A stretch of 64,000 nucleotides of DNA, from contig NZ_LZTA01000116.1 of assembly GCF_001665875.1 (NCBI RefSeq), positions 1 to 64,000 on the forward strand. The letters run 5' to 3'. Of this stretch, positions 41,544 through 49,589 are shown in pieces. The notes below the pieces were generated by a model. It saw nothing but the letters and a program-made list of their open reading frames with translations. It did no database searches and was not told where the DNA came from. Source of the stretch: Mycobacterium sp. 852002-40037_SCH5390672. GTDB lineage: Bacteria > Actinomycetota > Actinomycetes > Mycobacteriales > Mycobacteriaceae. Every line of letters begins with the position of its first letter. Position 1 is the stretch's first letter. The translations under genes and the position numbers were made by a program.

Positions 41544-42501
41544 TGGCGCCGGTTCGCGGCACCGGCAGGCGGTGCAACAACTCTCCGATAACGTCGGCGC
41601 CCTGGATCTTTCGTACCCACATTTCCGGGCGCAGGGTGATCCGGTGTGAGACCGCCGCGATAGCGAGCGCCTTCACATCCTCGGGGATGACGTAGTCGCG
41701 GCCCAGCAGCAGCGCGCGGGCACGGGCGAGTTGCACCAGATCGAATTCGGCGCGGGGACTGGCCCCGACAGCAACCTGCGGATGGTGTCGCGTCGCGTTG
41801 GCCAGCGACACCACGTAGTGCAGGACGTCTTCGTGCACGGTCACCTGCTCGACCGATTCACGCATGGCCACCAGGTCGCGGGCATCCACCACCTGGTTGA
41901 CCGTCGGTTCTGCCGAACCGCGTTCGAGGCGGCGGCGCAGCATCGACGTCTCGTCCCGCTCGCTCAGATAGCGCAATTCCAGCCGGATCGCGAACCGGTC
42001 GAGTTGCGCCTCGGGAAGCGGATACGTGCCCTCGTACTCGATCGGGTTGTCGGTGGCCAACACAATGAAAGGCTTTGGCAGTTGGTGTGTTTCGCCGTCG
42101 ATGCTGACTTGGCCTTCGGCCATCGCCTCCAGCAGCGCGGCTTGGGTTTTCGGCGGCGTGCGATTGATCTCGTCGGCCAGCAACAAGTTGGTGAAGATGG
42201 GGCCGGGCCGGAACGCGAAGCGACCGGACTGCATGTCGTAGATCGTCGAGCCGAGCAGGTCCGCGGGCAACAGATCGGGTGTGAACTGCACCCGAGTGAA
42301 TTGCAGACCCAGCGCGGCGGCGAAGGATCTCGCGATGAGCGTCTTGCCCAAGCCGGGCAGGTCTTCGATGAGAATGTGACCGCGCGCGAGGACCGTGGTG
42401 AGGATAAGCCGCAGCGCGGAGCGTTTTCCCACCACCACCCGTTCTATTTCGTCGAGAATCGCCTCGCAATGGGCGGTCGTGGTTGCGGCCGGCAGCGTCA
42501 T
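41524..42501 (-). CDS. moxR3: MoxR-type AAA+ ATPase
   Basis: A 325-residue MoxR AAA+ ATPase, a chaperone-like machine that acts on its DUF58/von Willebrand A partners. Walker A is LIEDLPGLGKTLIARSFA (about 46-63) and Walker B is NLLLADEINRTPPKTQAAL. The sensor segment FIVLATDNPIEYEGTYPLPE and the lid DVKALAIAAVSHRITLRPE follow. ATG at 42501 is chosen because AGGAGG lies about 14 bases upstream; the frame to 42636 runs into the next gene. Position and neighbours match Rv3164c, named moxR3. Confidence 0.92.
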   Translation of the reverse strand: MTLPAATTTAHCEAILDEIERVVVGKRSALRLILTTVLARGHILIEDLPGLGKTLIARSFAAALGLQFTRVQFTPDLLPADLLGSTIYDMQSGRFAFRPGPIFTNLLLADEINRTPPKTQAALLEAMAEGQVSIDGETHQLPKPFIVLATDNPIEYEGTYPLPEAQLDRFAIRLELRYLSERDETSMLRRRLERGSAEPTVNQVVDARDLVAMRESVEQVTVHEDVLHYVVSLANATRHHPQVAVGASPRAEFDLVQLARARALLLGRDYVIPEDVKALAIAAVSHRITLRPEMWVRKIQGADVIGELLHRLPVPRTGASAQEPG

Positions 42502-42520
42502 GTTCGGATCGCGCCTCCTG

Positions 42521-43003
42521 TCATACCTGCTCCAACTTTTGCAGAATGTCTTGCAGCGCCGCACGGCCCGGACCAGGTTCGCGGTCACCGCTGCGGGTGA
42601 CGTTGTTGGGATTGACCCATTCCCACAGCTCCACACCGAAGAGCATGCGCCCGGTTGCGTGGTAACCCGCCGGGTCTTTGGATTGCCTTTGGCCAGTTGT
42701 CATCTCGTACCGGCGCGCGAGCATCGGGCGCAGATGCCGGTCCCAGTCGGCCCGGGTGGACTCCGACCACCGGATCGTCGTCTCGGTGGTGGAAAGCCAG
42801 CGCCGCAACGAATCCCCGAGATCGTCGGCACCGGGTTCCGTGTCGGCATCGAATCCACGCGCCAGGGCACGACGGAGGCTCAGCAGCACAACAGCCAGCC
42901 CGACACCGGATGCCGCCAGTACCCAGCGTCGATCATGCTGCGTCAGGGCCAGCAGTTCTATGCCGATGATGAGGAAAACGCCCAGTGTCGTGGTCTTTTT
43001 CAT
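42521..43003 (-). CDS. Small membrane protein of the MoxR cluster (Rv3165c-like)
   Basis: A 160-residue protein with two hydrophobic segments near the N-terminus (TTTLGVFLIIGIELLALTQ and WVLAASGVGLAVVLLSL) and a soluble C-terminal part with DWDRHLRPMLARRYEMTTGQ. No known enzyme motif is seen. ATG at 43003 overlaps the stop of the DUF4129 gene (ATGA), and the moxR start is 19 bases on, so the genes form one minus-strand operon. Function is unknown; context suggests a part of the MoxR-DUF58 membrane assembly. Confidence 0.75.
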   Translation of the reverse strand: MKKTTTLGVFLIIGIELLALTQHDRRWVLAASGVGLAVVLLSLRRALARGFDADTEPGADDLGDSLRRWLSTTETTIRWSESTRADWDRHLRPMLARRYEMTTGQRQSKDPAGYHATGRMLFGVELWEWVNPNNVTRSGDREPGPGRAALQDILQKLEQV

Positions 43004-44004
43004 GCGAAACTCCGCGAACCCAGCTCGTCGAGGACCAATCGAAGGACGCGCACCGCGATGTCGCGGTGGTCCTCGTTCATCACGTGGGGGCTGAACCGTG
43101 CCTCGGCGAACAGGTTGACCAACTGGACAGCGTTGTCGGCGTGCAGGGCGTGGTGCTCGACCGCGCGGGCCAGTACCTCGGTCGGAGTGTCGAATTCCTG
43201 GGGGACGGCGCCAGGAACATGTGCGAGTTCACGTTCCATCGCGGCATAGCAGGCGATGATCGCCTCGCGCGGTTCGCGGCTCAGGTCTGTCATCTCGGCC
43301 AGTCCGCGTTCGGCCGCCCGCGCCAGTGACTCCGAACGCGCCGCCGGCGCTGGGGGTTCCACCGGCGCGTCGGCGACGCCGGTCGCCGCCGGACGCCAGC
43401 GCCGCCGGGCCGTGGCGACCGTTCCGGCGACCAACATCACCAACATGGCGACGGTGCAAGCAAGCAGTATCCCCAGCATGTTCTGCGAGCCGTCACGGGG
43501 ACGACGTGAATGCTGCTGTGGGGGCGGTGCGGGCGCGTGCGTCGCCGGCGCAGCGCCGCGCTGCGGTGGTGAGGGGGCGGGAGCGAGGCCGTGCGGCCAG
43601 AGCCGCGCCAGCAGTATCGCGACAAGTAGCCAGGCCACGATCACGCCGAGTCCGATCAACAACACGCGCCAGCTCGGTCGTCCCTTACCGGTGCCGAGCG
43701 TGTCGGACAGTGCACCGGCACCCGGCGCGGGAGCGCGTGGATCTCGCAACCGCGCGACCACGGCGACCGCGATCAGCGCAAGCGTCACGGCGAGAGCCGC
43801 CACCACGAAGGCCAGCGCCGCCCGGCCGCCCGACTCGCTGCGCATCACATCGTGGCGAGCGGGAAGGTAGCCGCGCAGGGCGGCGGCGACCACGAGCAGC
43901 AGAACGATCAGGGCAACAACCCGCCCTGTCGGCTTGTCCATACCAGGCATTGGCACACCACTCGATTGGTTGCCTGCCGCCGTTGCGGCACTGACTTTCC
44001 CCAT
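43000..44004 (-). CDS. DUF4129 membrane protein (Rv3166c-like)
   Basis: A 334-residue protein with four predicted membrane segments (VVALIVLLLVVAAALRGYL, ALAFVVAALAVTLALIAVAV, VLLIGLGVIVAWLLVAILLA, ILLACTVAMLVMLVAGTVAT). A Pro/Ala/Gln-rich linker with PAPPPQQHSRRPRDGS lies between the third and fourth. The C-terminal DUF4129 domain has EAIIACYAAMERELAH and DTPTEVLARAVEHH. It is the first gene of the MoxR operon. I keep ATG at 44004, but ATG at 43950 or 43941 would also do; no strong ribosome site marks any. Confidence 0.82.
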   Translation of the reverse strand: MGKVSAATAAGNQSSGVPMPGMDKPTGRVVALIVLLLVVAAALRGYLPARHDVMRSESGGRAALAFVVAALAVTLALIAVAVVARLRDPRAPAPGAGALSDTLGTGKGRPSWRVLLIGLGVIVAWLLVAILLARLWPHGLAPAPSPPQRGAAPATHAPAPPPQQHSRRPRDGSQNMLGILLACTVAMLVMLVAGTVATARRRWRPAATGVADAPVEPPAPAARSESLARAAERGLAEMTDLSREPREAIIACYAAMERELAHVPGAVPQEFDTPTEVLARAVEHHALHADNAVQLVNLFAEARFSPHVMNEDHRDIAVRVLRLVLDELGSRSFA

Positions 44005-44126
44005 ACTTGCACGTCAGGCTGCCCTAGGGCCAGGACGGGCGTGGCGGCTTATCCACAGTGGCCAGTTCATCCACATATTTCCCGTCTCCGCCCTTAACTC
44101 GAACGCGTGTTCGATACCGTGGCGGT

Positions 44127-45512
44127 GTGGGTCCTTGGTTGAACGCGGCACAGGCGCGGGAGCGAATCTGCGCCGCGCTCGACGCGGTCGATGCGGCTCA
44201 CGAGGTGCTGCGTCAGACCTCATCGGAGGTGGTCGGCAACGCCTTTCGGGTCGACGTTGCCGAACGGCTGGAGTCCCAGGACCGCGTCAATCGCGGGCTG
44301 ATGTATCGGATTTTCGGCGAAATCGCCGACCCGTCGGACGAGGCAGGGCGCGTACCCGTGGTGCGCAGCACGCTGTGGGCGCGGCTTCGCATCACGCCCA
44401 AGGAGGTCACGCGCCGCTTCAGGCTCGCGGCCCGTCTTCGGCCGCGCCGGTCGCTGACGGGTGCACCATTGGCAGCCGAATTCCCGGCTTTGGCGGCTGC
44501 TGTGGCCGCCGGCGCGGTCGGTGAGGACCACATCCGCGCCGTGTGTACCGCTGTGGACACGTTGCCGTCCTGCGTCTCCCCCTCAGATGCGTCGGACGCC
44601 GAGCGCACGCTGGTGCGGCACGCGACCAGACTCGATGCCGCCGTGGTTACCCAGCTGGGCCACCGGATCGCCGACTATCTCAATCCCGATGGCCGTTTCA
44701 CCGAAGTCGATCGGGCCCGCCGCCGTGGGCTGCACCTGAGCCCACAAGGGCCCGACGGGATGTCGCGGCTGTCCGGTCTGCTGGATCCCGAGGCCCGCGC
44801 TTACTTCGAAGCCCTCGAAGCGGCGGTGCGGCCCGGCCGTCATCGACCCGGCGGTCCCGACAGCGATCCGCAGGCGTGCGATGACCGCACACCGGGCCAA
44901 CGCCGTCACGATGCCCTCAAGGTCGGTCTCGAAACCGCCGTCGCCTCCGGCGATCTCGGGGCGCACCGTGGGCATCCCGTCACTGTGATCGCCACTACCA
45001 CGCTGGCCGAACTCGACCAGGCCGCGCACGCGGTGGTCGACTCGTCAGTTCCGATGCCCGCTCCCGCACGCACCGGCGGCGGTTCCCGACTACCCATGCC
45101 GGATCTGATTCGCATGGCCGCCAAGGCCCTTCACTATCTTGCCGTGTTCGACGACCACACCGGCCGGCCGTTGTATCTGGGCCGCCAAAAGCGCATCGCC
45201 ACCGCGGATCAACGCCTCATCTGCTATGCACGCGACCGCGGATGTACCCGCCCCGATTGCCTCGAACCTGGCTATCACTGCGAGGTTCACCACGCACCCG
45301 AATGGGCAGACGGCGGCCGGACGGATGCGGACAAGCTGTTTTTCGCCTGCGGATCCGACCACAGCGCGGTGGGCCGCGGCGAATGGAGCACCGTGGTGGC
45401 CGGCAACGGGCGACTTGGCTGGACCGATGGGAAGGGACCGCCCGACATCAACCACGCACACCATCCCGATGAGCTCCTGCGCGGCGATCCTGACCCACCC
45501 GAACGCGAATGA
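44127..45512 (+). CDS. HNH endonuclease-like DUF222 protein (13E12 repeat family)
   Basis: A 461-residue member of the mycobacterial 13E12 family, dispersed in these genomes and possibly mobile. An N-terminal DUF222 domain (about 1-300) includes LTGAPLAAEFPALAAAVAAG. The C-terminal HNH part contains ICYARDRGCTRPDCLEPGYH, CEVHHAPEWADGG and FACGSDH, with the Asn position of the classic motif apparently Lys (TDADKLFF). Activity is therefore uncertain. The start is uncertain; GTG at 44127 is a guess, and the frame is open to 44058. It separates Rv3166c-like from Rv3167c-like genes, which are adjacent in M. tuberculosis. Confidence 0.8.
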   Translation: MGPWLNAAQARERICAALDAVDAAHEVLRQTSSEVVGNAFRVDVAERLESQDRVNRGLMYRIFGEIADPSDEAGRVPVVRSTLWARLRITPKEVTRRFRLAARLRPRRSLTGAPLAAEFPALAAAVAAGAVGEDHIRAVCTAVDTLPSCVSPSDASDAERTLVRHATRLDAAVVTQLGHRIADYLNPDGRFTEVDRARRRGLHLSPQGPDGMSRLSGLLDPEARAYFEALEAAVRPGRHRPGGPDSDPQACDDRTPGQRRHDALKVGLETAVASGDLGAHRGHPVTVIATTTLAELDQAAHAVVDSSVPMPAPARTGGGSRLPMPDLIRMAAKALHYLAVFDDHTGRPLYLGRQKRIATADQRLICYARDRGCTRPDCLEPGYHCEVHHAPEWADGGRTDADKLFFACGSDHSAVGRGEWSTVVAGNGRLGWTDGKGPPDINHAHHPDELLRGDPDPPERE

Positions 45513-45576
45513 TCATCCGCACAAAGATTATGCAGCCCTATCGCGATGTCCACGCGGTGACAGCGACCGCACCGGT

Positions 45577-46449
45577 CTAGTCCACCGCGAAGGGCCGGAA
45601 ACTGCCGTCAAGGACCTGTTGGTGACCGATGGTGCGGCCGGTGACCTTGCCGGGATCGACCAGAGCTAATTCGACTGCTGCACGGGCGAATTCGTCCGCA
45701 GACGCGGTGTCATCGAAGTTGCGGGCATAGTAGGAAAGCCCCGGCGTGAGGATCGGTTTCGACGGCGACAGCGCATTGACCGCGATGTTGTGGTCGGCGA
45801 GGTCGAATGCCGCGCACTGGGTCAGGTGTTCGAGTGCGGCCTTGGATCCGCCATACCCGGGCAGCACCCCGCCGCGGCGGTCGGCGTACGGGCCATCGCC
45901 GGGCAGCCGGGACGCGACCGAGGTGATGTTGATGATCGAGCCGCCACCTGCCTCGATCATGTCGGGGCACACCATCTGCATCAGCTCGTAGGCCGCGAAC
46001 ACCGCGATGTCGAAATGCCGGCGATACGCGTGCAAGGGCGTGCTGACGAATCCCGGCCAGCCGGGTTTGGCGGCGGAGCCCCGTGGCTTGGCGGCCTTTT
46101 CGCGCGGTTGCGTGCCCGGCCCCGGTGGTCGGCCGGGTGCGGTAAAGGCCGCGTTGTTGACCAGAATCCCTACGGGACCCAATGCGTCTCGCGCCGATTC
46201 GACCAACCGGACAATTTGATCGCGGTCGGTCAAATCGGCCCGGACCGACACGGCCCGCCCGCCCGCCGCCGCGATGTCGGCGACCGTCTCGCCGATGGTT
46301 CCCGGCAACCGCTCGTCCCATACTTCTTCGGTACGCCCGGCAACCGCCACCGCGGCACCGTCGGCCGCCAGGGTCAACGCGATCGCCCGTCCCAGCCCAC
46401 GGCTACCGCCGGTGACGATCGCGGCGCGGCCCGCAAGCCGTCCCGTCAT
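45577..46449 (-). CDS. Short-chain dehydrogenase/reductase
   Basis: A 290-residue classical SDR that uses NAD(P)H. The cofactor loop is AAIVTGGSRGLGRAIALTLA (TGxxxGxG), followed by NNAAF. Catalytic residues are Ser in INITSVASRLPG and Tyr/Lys in GYGGSKAAL. A Pro/Lys-rich stretch of about 25 residues after NNAAF (with GPGTQPREKAAKPRGSAAKP) is unusual and lies near the substrate side. ATG at 46449 overlaps the TetR stop (ATGA), so they share a message. The substrate is unknown. Confidence 0.85.
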   Translation of the reverse strand: MTGRLAGRAAIVTGGSRGLGRAIALTLAADGAAVAVAGRTEEVWDERLPGTIGETVADIAAAGGRAVSVRADLTDRDQIVRLVESARDALGPVGILVNNAAFTAPGRPPGPGTQPREKAAKPRGSAAKPGWPGFVSTPLHAYRRHFDIAVFAAYELMQMVCPDMIEAGGGSIINITSVASRLPGDGPYADRRGGVLPGYGGSKAALEHLTQCAAFDLADHNIAVNALSPSKPILTPGLSYYARNFDDTASADEFARAAVELALVDPGKVTGRTIGHQQVLDGSFRPFAVD

Positions 46450-47048
46450 CGCCGTACCCCGTGCACGACGATGGCCGTGGTCTGCTCCACCCACGCATCG
46501 TCGAGGTCTTCTCCCGGACGCAGCAGCACGCGCAGCATCGTCGATCCCCCGATCAACTCGATCAATCGGTCCGGATCCACGTCGGGATGGGCTTCGCCCC
46601 GGTCAACGGCCTCACGCAGCCGTACCCGCACCGCGGTGAACAAGTCCACGAATCGCGCCATCACTCGCGCGTTGAGCGCGGGGTCGGCCGTCATGTCGGC
46701 AACCAGACCGGGCAGCGCGGCGCGGACTACCGGGGTGGTGAAGACGTCACGAGTGGCCTCGATCATCATCCGCATGTCGGCAGCGATATCCCCGGCCGGC
46801 GACTCCAGCGCGGTCGGGGTGGTCGGGAAGGCCGCCTCGTGCACCAGTTCGGCCTTGCTCGACCACCGCCGGTAGAGCGCGGACTTCGTGGTGCCGGCGC
46901 GCTCGGCGACCGCGGCCAGACTGATGTTGGAATAGCCCGTTTGGACAAGCAGTTCCGCGGTCGCCGATAGGATGGCCGAGTCGATACGCGGATCGCGCGG
47001 GCGGCCGGCGCCGGAGGCCTTGTCAAGGCCGGACGGGTCTGCTTTCAT
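46446..47048 (-). CDS. TetR family regulator (Rv3167c-like)
   Basis: A 200-residue TetR repressor. The N-terminal helix-turn-helix (about 20-67) reads DSAILSATAELLVQTGYSNI, then SLAAVAERAGTTKSALYRRW and SSKAELVHEA. It is divergent from the Rv3168-Rv3169-like genes across 46 bases, the classical setting for a repressor of its neighbour. In M. tuberculosis, Rv3167c has been tied to control of these genes and to lipid-linked virulence traits (recalled). Here the upstream 13E12 gene and the SDR are additions to the locus. ATG at 47048. Confidence 0.88.
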   Translation of the reverse strand: MKADPSGLDKASGAGRPRDPRIDSAILSATAELLVQTGYSNISLAAVAERAGTTKSALYRRWSSKAELVHEAAFPTTPTALESPAGDIAADMRMMIEATRDVFTTPVVRAALPGLVADMTADPALNARVMARFVDLFTAVRVRLREAVDRGEAHPDVDPDRLIELIGGSTMLRVLLRPGEDLDDAWVEQTTAIVVHGVRR

Positions 47049-47057
47049 AACGCTACC

Positions 47058-47069
47058 TACCGTATCGTA
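47058..47069. promoter_or_regulatory. Short dyad between the TetR gene and Rv3168-like gene
   Basis: TACCGTATCGTA has matching outer arms (TAC and GTA) and central TA, the sort of imperfect dyad bound by TetR proteins. It lies in the 46-base divergent gap, 9 bases from the TetR start and 25 from the Rv3168-like start, where a repressor would block both promoters. It is short, so a chance match is possible. Confidence 0.4.
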
Positions 47070-47094
47070 ATTGCCTCAACGAAGGAGGCACCTT

Positions 47095-48231
47095 ATGGCA
47101 ACAGAACCGGCGCTTGACAAGGTCGACCGGCTCCAGCGCTCCAGCCGCGACGTCACGACGTTGCCGACGGTCATGTCACGCTGGCTCTCCACCGTACTGC
47201 CGGACGCCGCAAAACCCGAGGTGACCGTGGAAAGCGGCGTGGACTCGACGGGCATGTCGTCGGAGACCATCATCCTGACCACCCGCTGGCACGAGGACGG
47301 GCAGCCGAGGCAGCAGAAGCTGGTGGCGCGGGTGGCGCCCACCGCCGAGGATGTGCAGGTCTTCCCGACCTATCGGCTCGACCACCAATTCGATGTCATC
47401 CGCAAAGTGGGCGAGCTGACCGACGTGCCGGTGCCCCGGGTGCGCTGGCTGGAGAACACCGGTGCCGTGCTCGGCACGCCGTTCTTCGTGATGGACTACG
47501 TCGAGGGTGAGGTGCCGCCCGACGTCATGCCGTATACGTTCGGCGGCAACTGGTTCGCCGACGCGCCCGCCGAGCGGCAGCGCGAACTGCAGGACGCCAC
47601 CGTCGGCGTCCTGGCCACATTGCACTCGATTCCGGACGCGCAGAACACCTTTGGCTTCCTCACCGAGGGCCAATCCGGTGACACCGCGATGCGCAGGCAC
47701 TTCAACTGGGTGCGGTCCTGGTATGACTTCGCGGTACCCGACATCGGGCGATCGCCGTTGCTGGAGCGGACCTTCGACTGGCTGGAAGCCCACTGGCCGG
47801 CCGAGGCGGCCGCCGCCGAGCCGGTGCTGCTGTGGGGCGACGCCCGGATCGGCAACGTGTTGTACAACGACTTCCGGCCGGTGGCGGTGCTGGACTGGGA
47901 GATGGTGACGCTGGGCCCGCGCGAGCTCGATGTGGCGTGGATGATATTCGCACACATGGTCTTTCAAGAACTCGCGGGCCTGGCGACGCTACCGGGGCTG
48001 CCCGAAGTGATGCGAGAGGAGGACGTGCGCGCCACCTATGCGCGGGTGGCCGGCGTCGAAGTCGGCGACTTGCACTGGTTCTACGTGTATTCCGGCGTGA
48101 TGTGGGCGTGTGTGTTCATGCGCACCGGAGCCCGCCGGGTGCACTTCGGCGAAACCGAAAAGCCCGACGACGTCGAATCGTTGTTCTATCACGCCGGATT
48201 GATGCGAAGGTTAATCGGAGAGGACCAGTAA
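47095..48231 (+). CDS. APH-family phosphotransferase (Rv3168-like)
   Basis: A 378-residue aminoglycoside phosphotransferase-fold protein, the same length as Rv3168. Kinase motifs are VLLWGDARIGNVLYND (the HGDxxxxN motif with Gly for His: WGDARIGN) and VAVLDWEMVTLGPRELDVAW with the magnesium Asp. The N-terminal nucleotide loop region contains SGVDSTGMSSETI. The usual catalytic His-Gly-Asp thus reads Trp-Gly-Asp. The natural substrate is unknown. ATG at 47095 with GAAGGAGGC upstream. Its TAA overlaps the next ATG (TAATG), so the two are coupled. Confidence 0.9.
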   Translation: MATEPALDKVDRLQRSSRDVTTLPTVMSRWLSTVLPDAAKPEVTVESGVDSTGMSSETIILTTRWHEDGQPRQQKLVARVAPTAEDVQVFPTYRLDHQFDVIRKVGELTDVPVPRVRWLENTGAVLGTPFFVMDYVEGEVPPDVMPYTFGGNWFADAPAERQRELQDATVGVLATLHSIPDAQNTFGFLTEGQSGDTAMRRHFNWVRSWYDFAVPDIGRSPLLERTFDWLEAHWPAEAAAAEPVLLWGDARIGNVLYNDFRPVAVLDWEMVTLGPRELDVAWMIFAHMVFQELAGLATLPGLPEVMREEDVRATYARVAGVEVGDLHWFYVYSGVMWACVFMRTGARRVHFGETEKPDDVESLFYHAGLMRRLIGEDQ

Positions 48232-49346
48232 TGCTCGGACCGCTCGACGAGTTCCCGGTACACCAAATTCCCCAGCCGATCGCTTGGCCGGGCCCCTCGG
48301 ACCGCAACTTCTACGACCGCTCCTACTTCAACGCCCACGACCGCACCGGGAACATCTTCGTGATCAGCGGCATCGGCTACTACCCCAACCTCGGGGTCAA
48401 GGATGCATTCCTGCTCATCAGGCGCGCAGATACCCAGACCGCCGTGCATCTTTCGGACGCCATCGATCAAGACCGGCTCAACCAGCACGTCAACGGTTAC
48501 CGCGTCGAGGTCATCGAACCGCTGCACAAGCTCCGGATCGTACTCGACGAAACCGAAGGCATCGCAGCCGATCTCACCTGGAATGGCCTGTTCGACGTCG
48601 TCCAGGAGCAGCCGCACATCCTGCGGTCGGGCAACCGGGTCACCCTGGATGCGCAGCGCTTCGCACAGCTCGGCAGCTGGAGCGGGCACATCGTCATCGA
48701 CGGCGAGGAAGTCACCGTCGACCCCAATACCTGGTTGGGCAGCCGCGACCGGTCCTGGGGCATCCGTCCGATCGGCGAGGCCGAGCCCGCGGGCCGACCC
48801 GCCGACCCGCCCTTCGAGGGCATGTGGTGGCTCTATGTACCCATGGCCTTCGAGGATTTCGCGATCGTGCTGATCATCCAGGAGGAGCCCAAGGGGTTCC
48901 GCTCGCTCAACGATTGCACCCGGATCTGGCGCGACGGCCGCGTCGAGCAGCTGGGCTGGCCGCGAGTCAAGATCCACTACCGCTCCGGCACCCGCATCCC
49001 GACCGGCGCGACGATCGACGCCACCACCCCCGACGGAACCCCGGTCCATTTCGACGTCGAGTCCAGGCTGCCGGTGCCCATCCACGTCGGCGGCGGCTAT
49101 GGCGGCGACTCCGACTGGATACACGGCACCTGGAAGGGCGAAAAGTTCGCCGAGCGCCTGACTTACGACATGACTGACCCGGCCATCGTCGGCCGCGCCG
49201 GCTTCGGCGTGATAGACCATGTCGGCCGCGCGGTCTGCCGTGACGGCGGCGGCGAGCCGGTCGAGGGCTGGGGCCTGTACGAGCACGGGGCGCTGGGCCG
49301 GCACGACCCGTCGGGGTTCACCGACTGGTTGACGGTCGCGCCGTAG
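48231..49346 (+). CDS. Conserved protein of unknown function (Rv3169-like)
   Basis: A 371-residue beta-rich protein with no signal peptide. Repeated patterns such as FYDRSYFNAHDRTGNIFVIS, GSRDRSWGIRPIG and FEGMWWLYVPMAFEDFAIVL recall the two-lobed barrel of AttH/hydroxysqualene-related proteins, but I cannot assign a reaction. ATG at 48231 overlaps the stop of the kinase-like gene, and the pair is conserved with M. tuberculosis Rv3168-Rv3169, so the two likely act together on one substrate. It is under probable control of the divergent TetR regulator. Confidence 0.85.
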   Translation: MLGPLDEFPVHQIPQPIAWPGPSDRNFYDRSYFNAHDRTGNIFVISGIGYYPNLGVKDAFLLIRRADTQTAVHLSDAIDQDRLNQHVNGYRVEVIEPLHKLRIVLDETEGIAADLTWNGLFDVVQEQPHILRSGNRVTLDAQRFAQLGSWSGHIVIDGEEVTVDPNTWLGSRDRSWGIRPIGEAEPAGRPADPPFEGMWWLYVPMAFEDFAIVLIIQEEPKGFRSLNDCTRIWRDGRVEQLGWPRVKIHYRSGTRIPTGATIDATTPDGTPVHFDVESRLPVPIHVGGGYGGDSDWIHGTWKGEKFAERLTYDMTDPAIVGRAGFGVIDHVGRAVCRDGGGEPVEGWGLYEHGALGRHDPSGFTDWLTVAP

Positions 49347-49589
49347 CAACTCAACGATCGCGCCGTGGCCGGTAGCCCCCCGGGTGCGCAGGTTGGGCGT
49401 GGTGCCGGCGGCCGCGGCCGAACTGGTCGGACTGGGGGCAGGACGTGTGGGAAGCACGTGGTCGCAGCGTAATTAACATAGCGAGGTCGGCATATGTTTG
49501 CCATCTCCGTGATGCGAACGCCGGGCGGTTCGCCCCTTAGCTTGCAGAATTCGCCGTGAAAACCGCAGAAATGCGGTTCACTAGACCGC

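Noticed and set aside
44058..44126. Upstream extension of the HNH gene
   Set aside because: The extra 23 codons have no family similarity and overlap the divergent promoter region.
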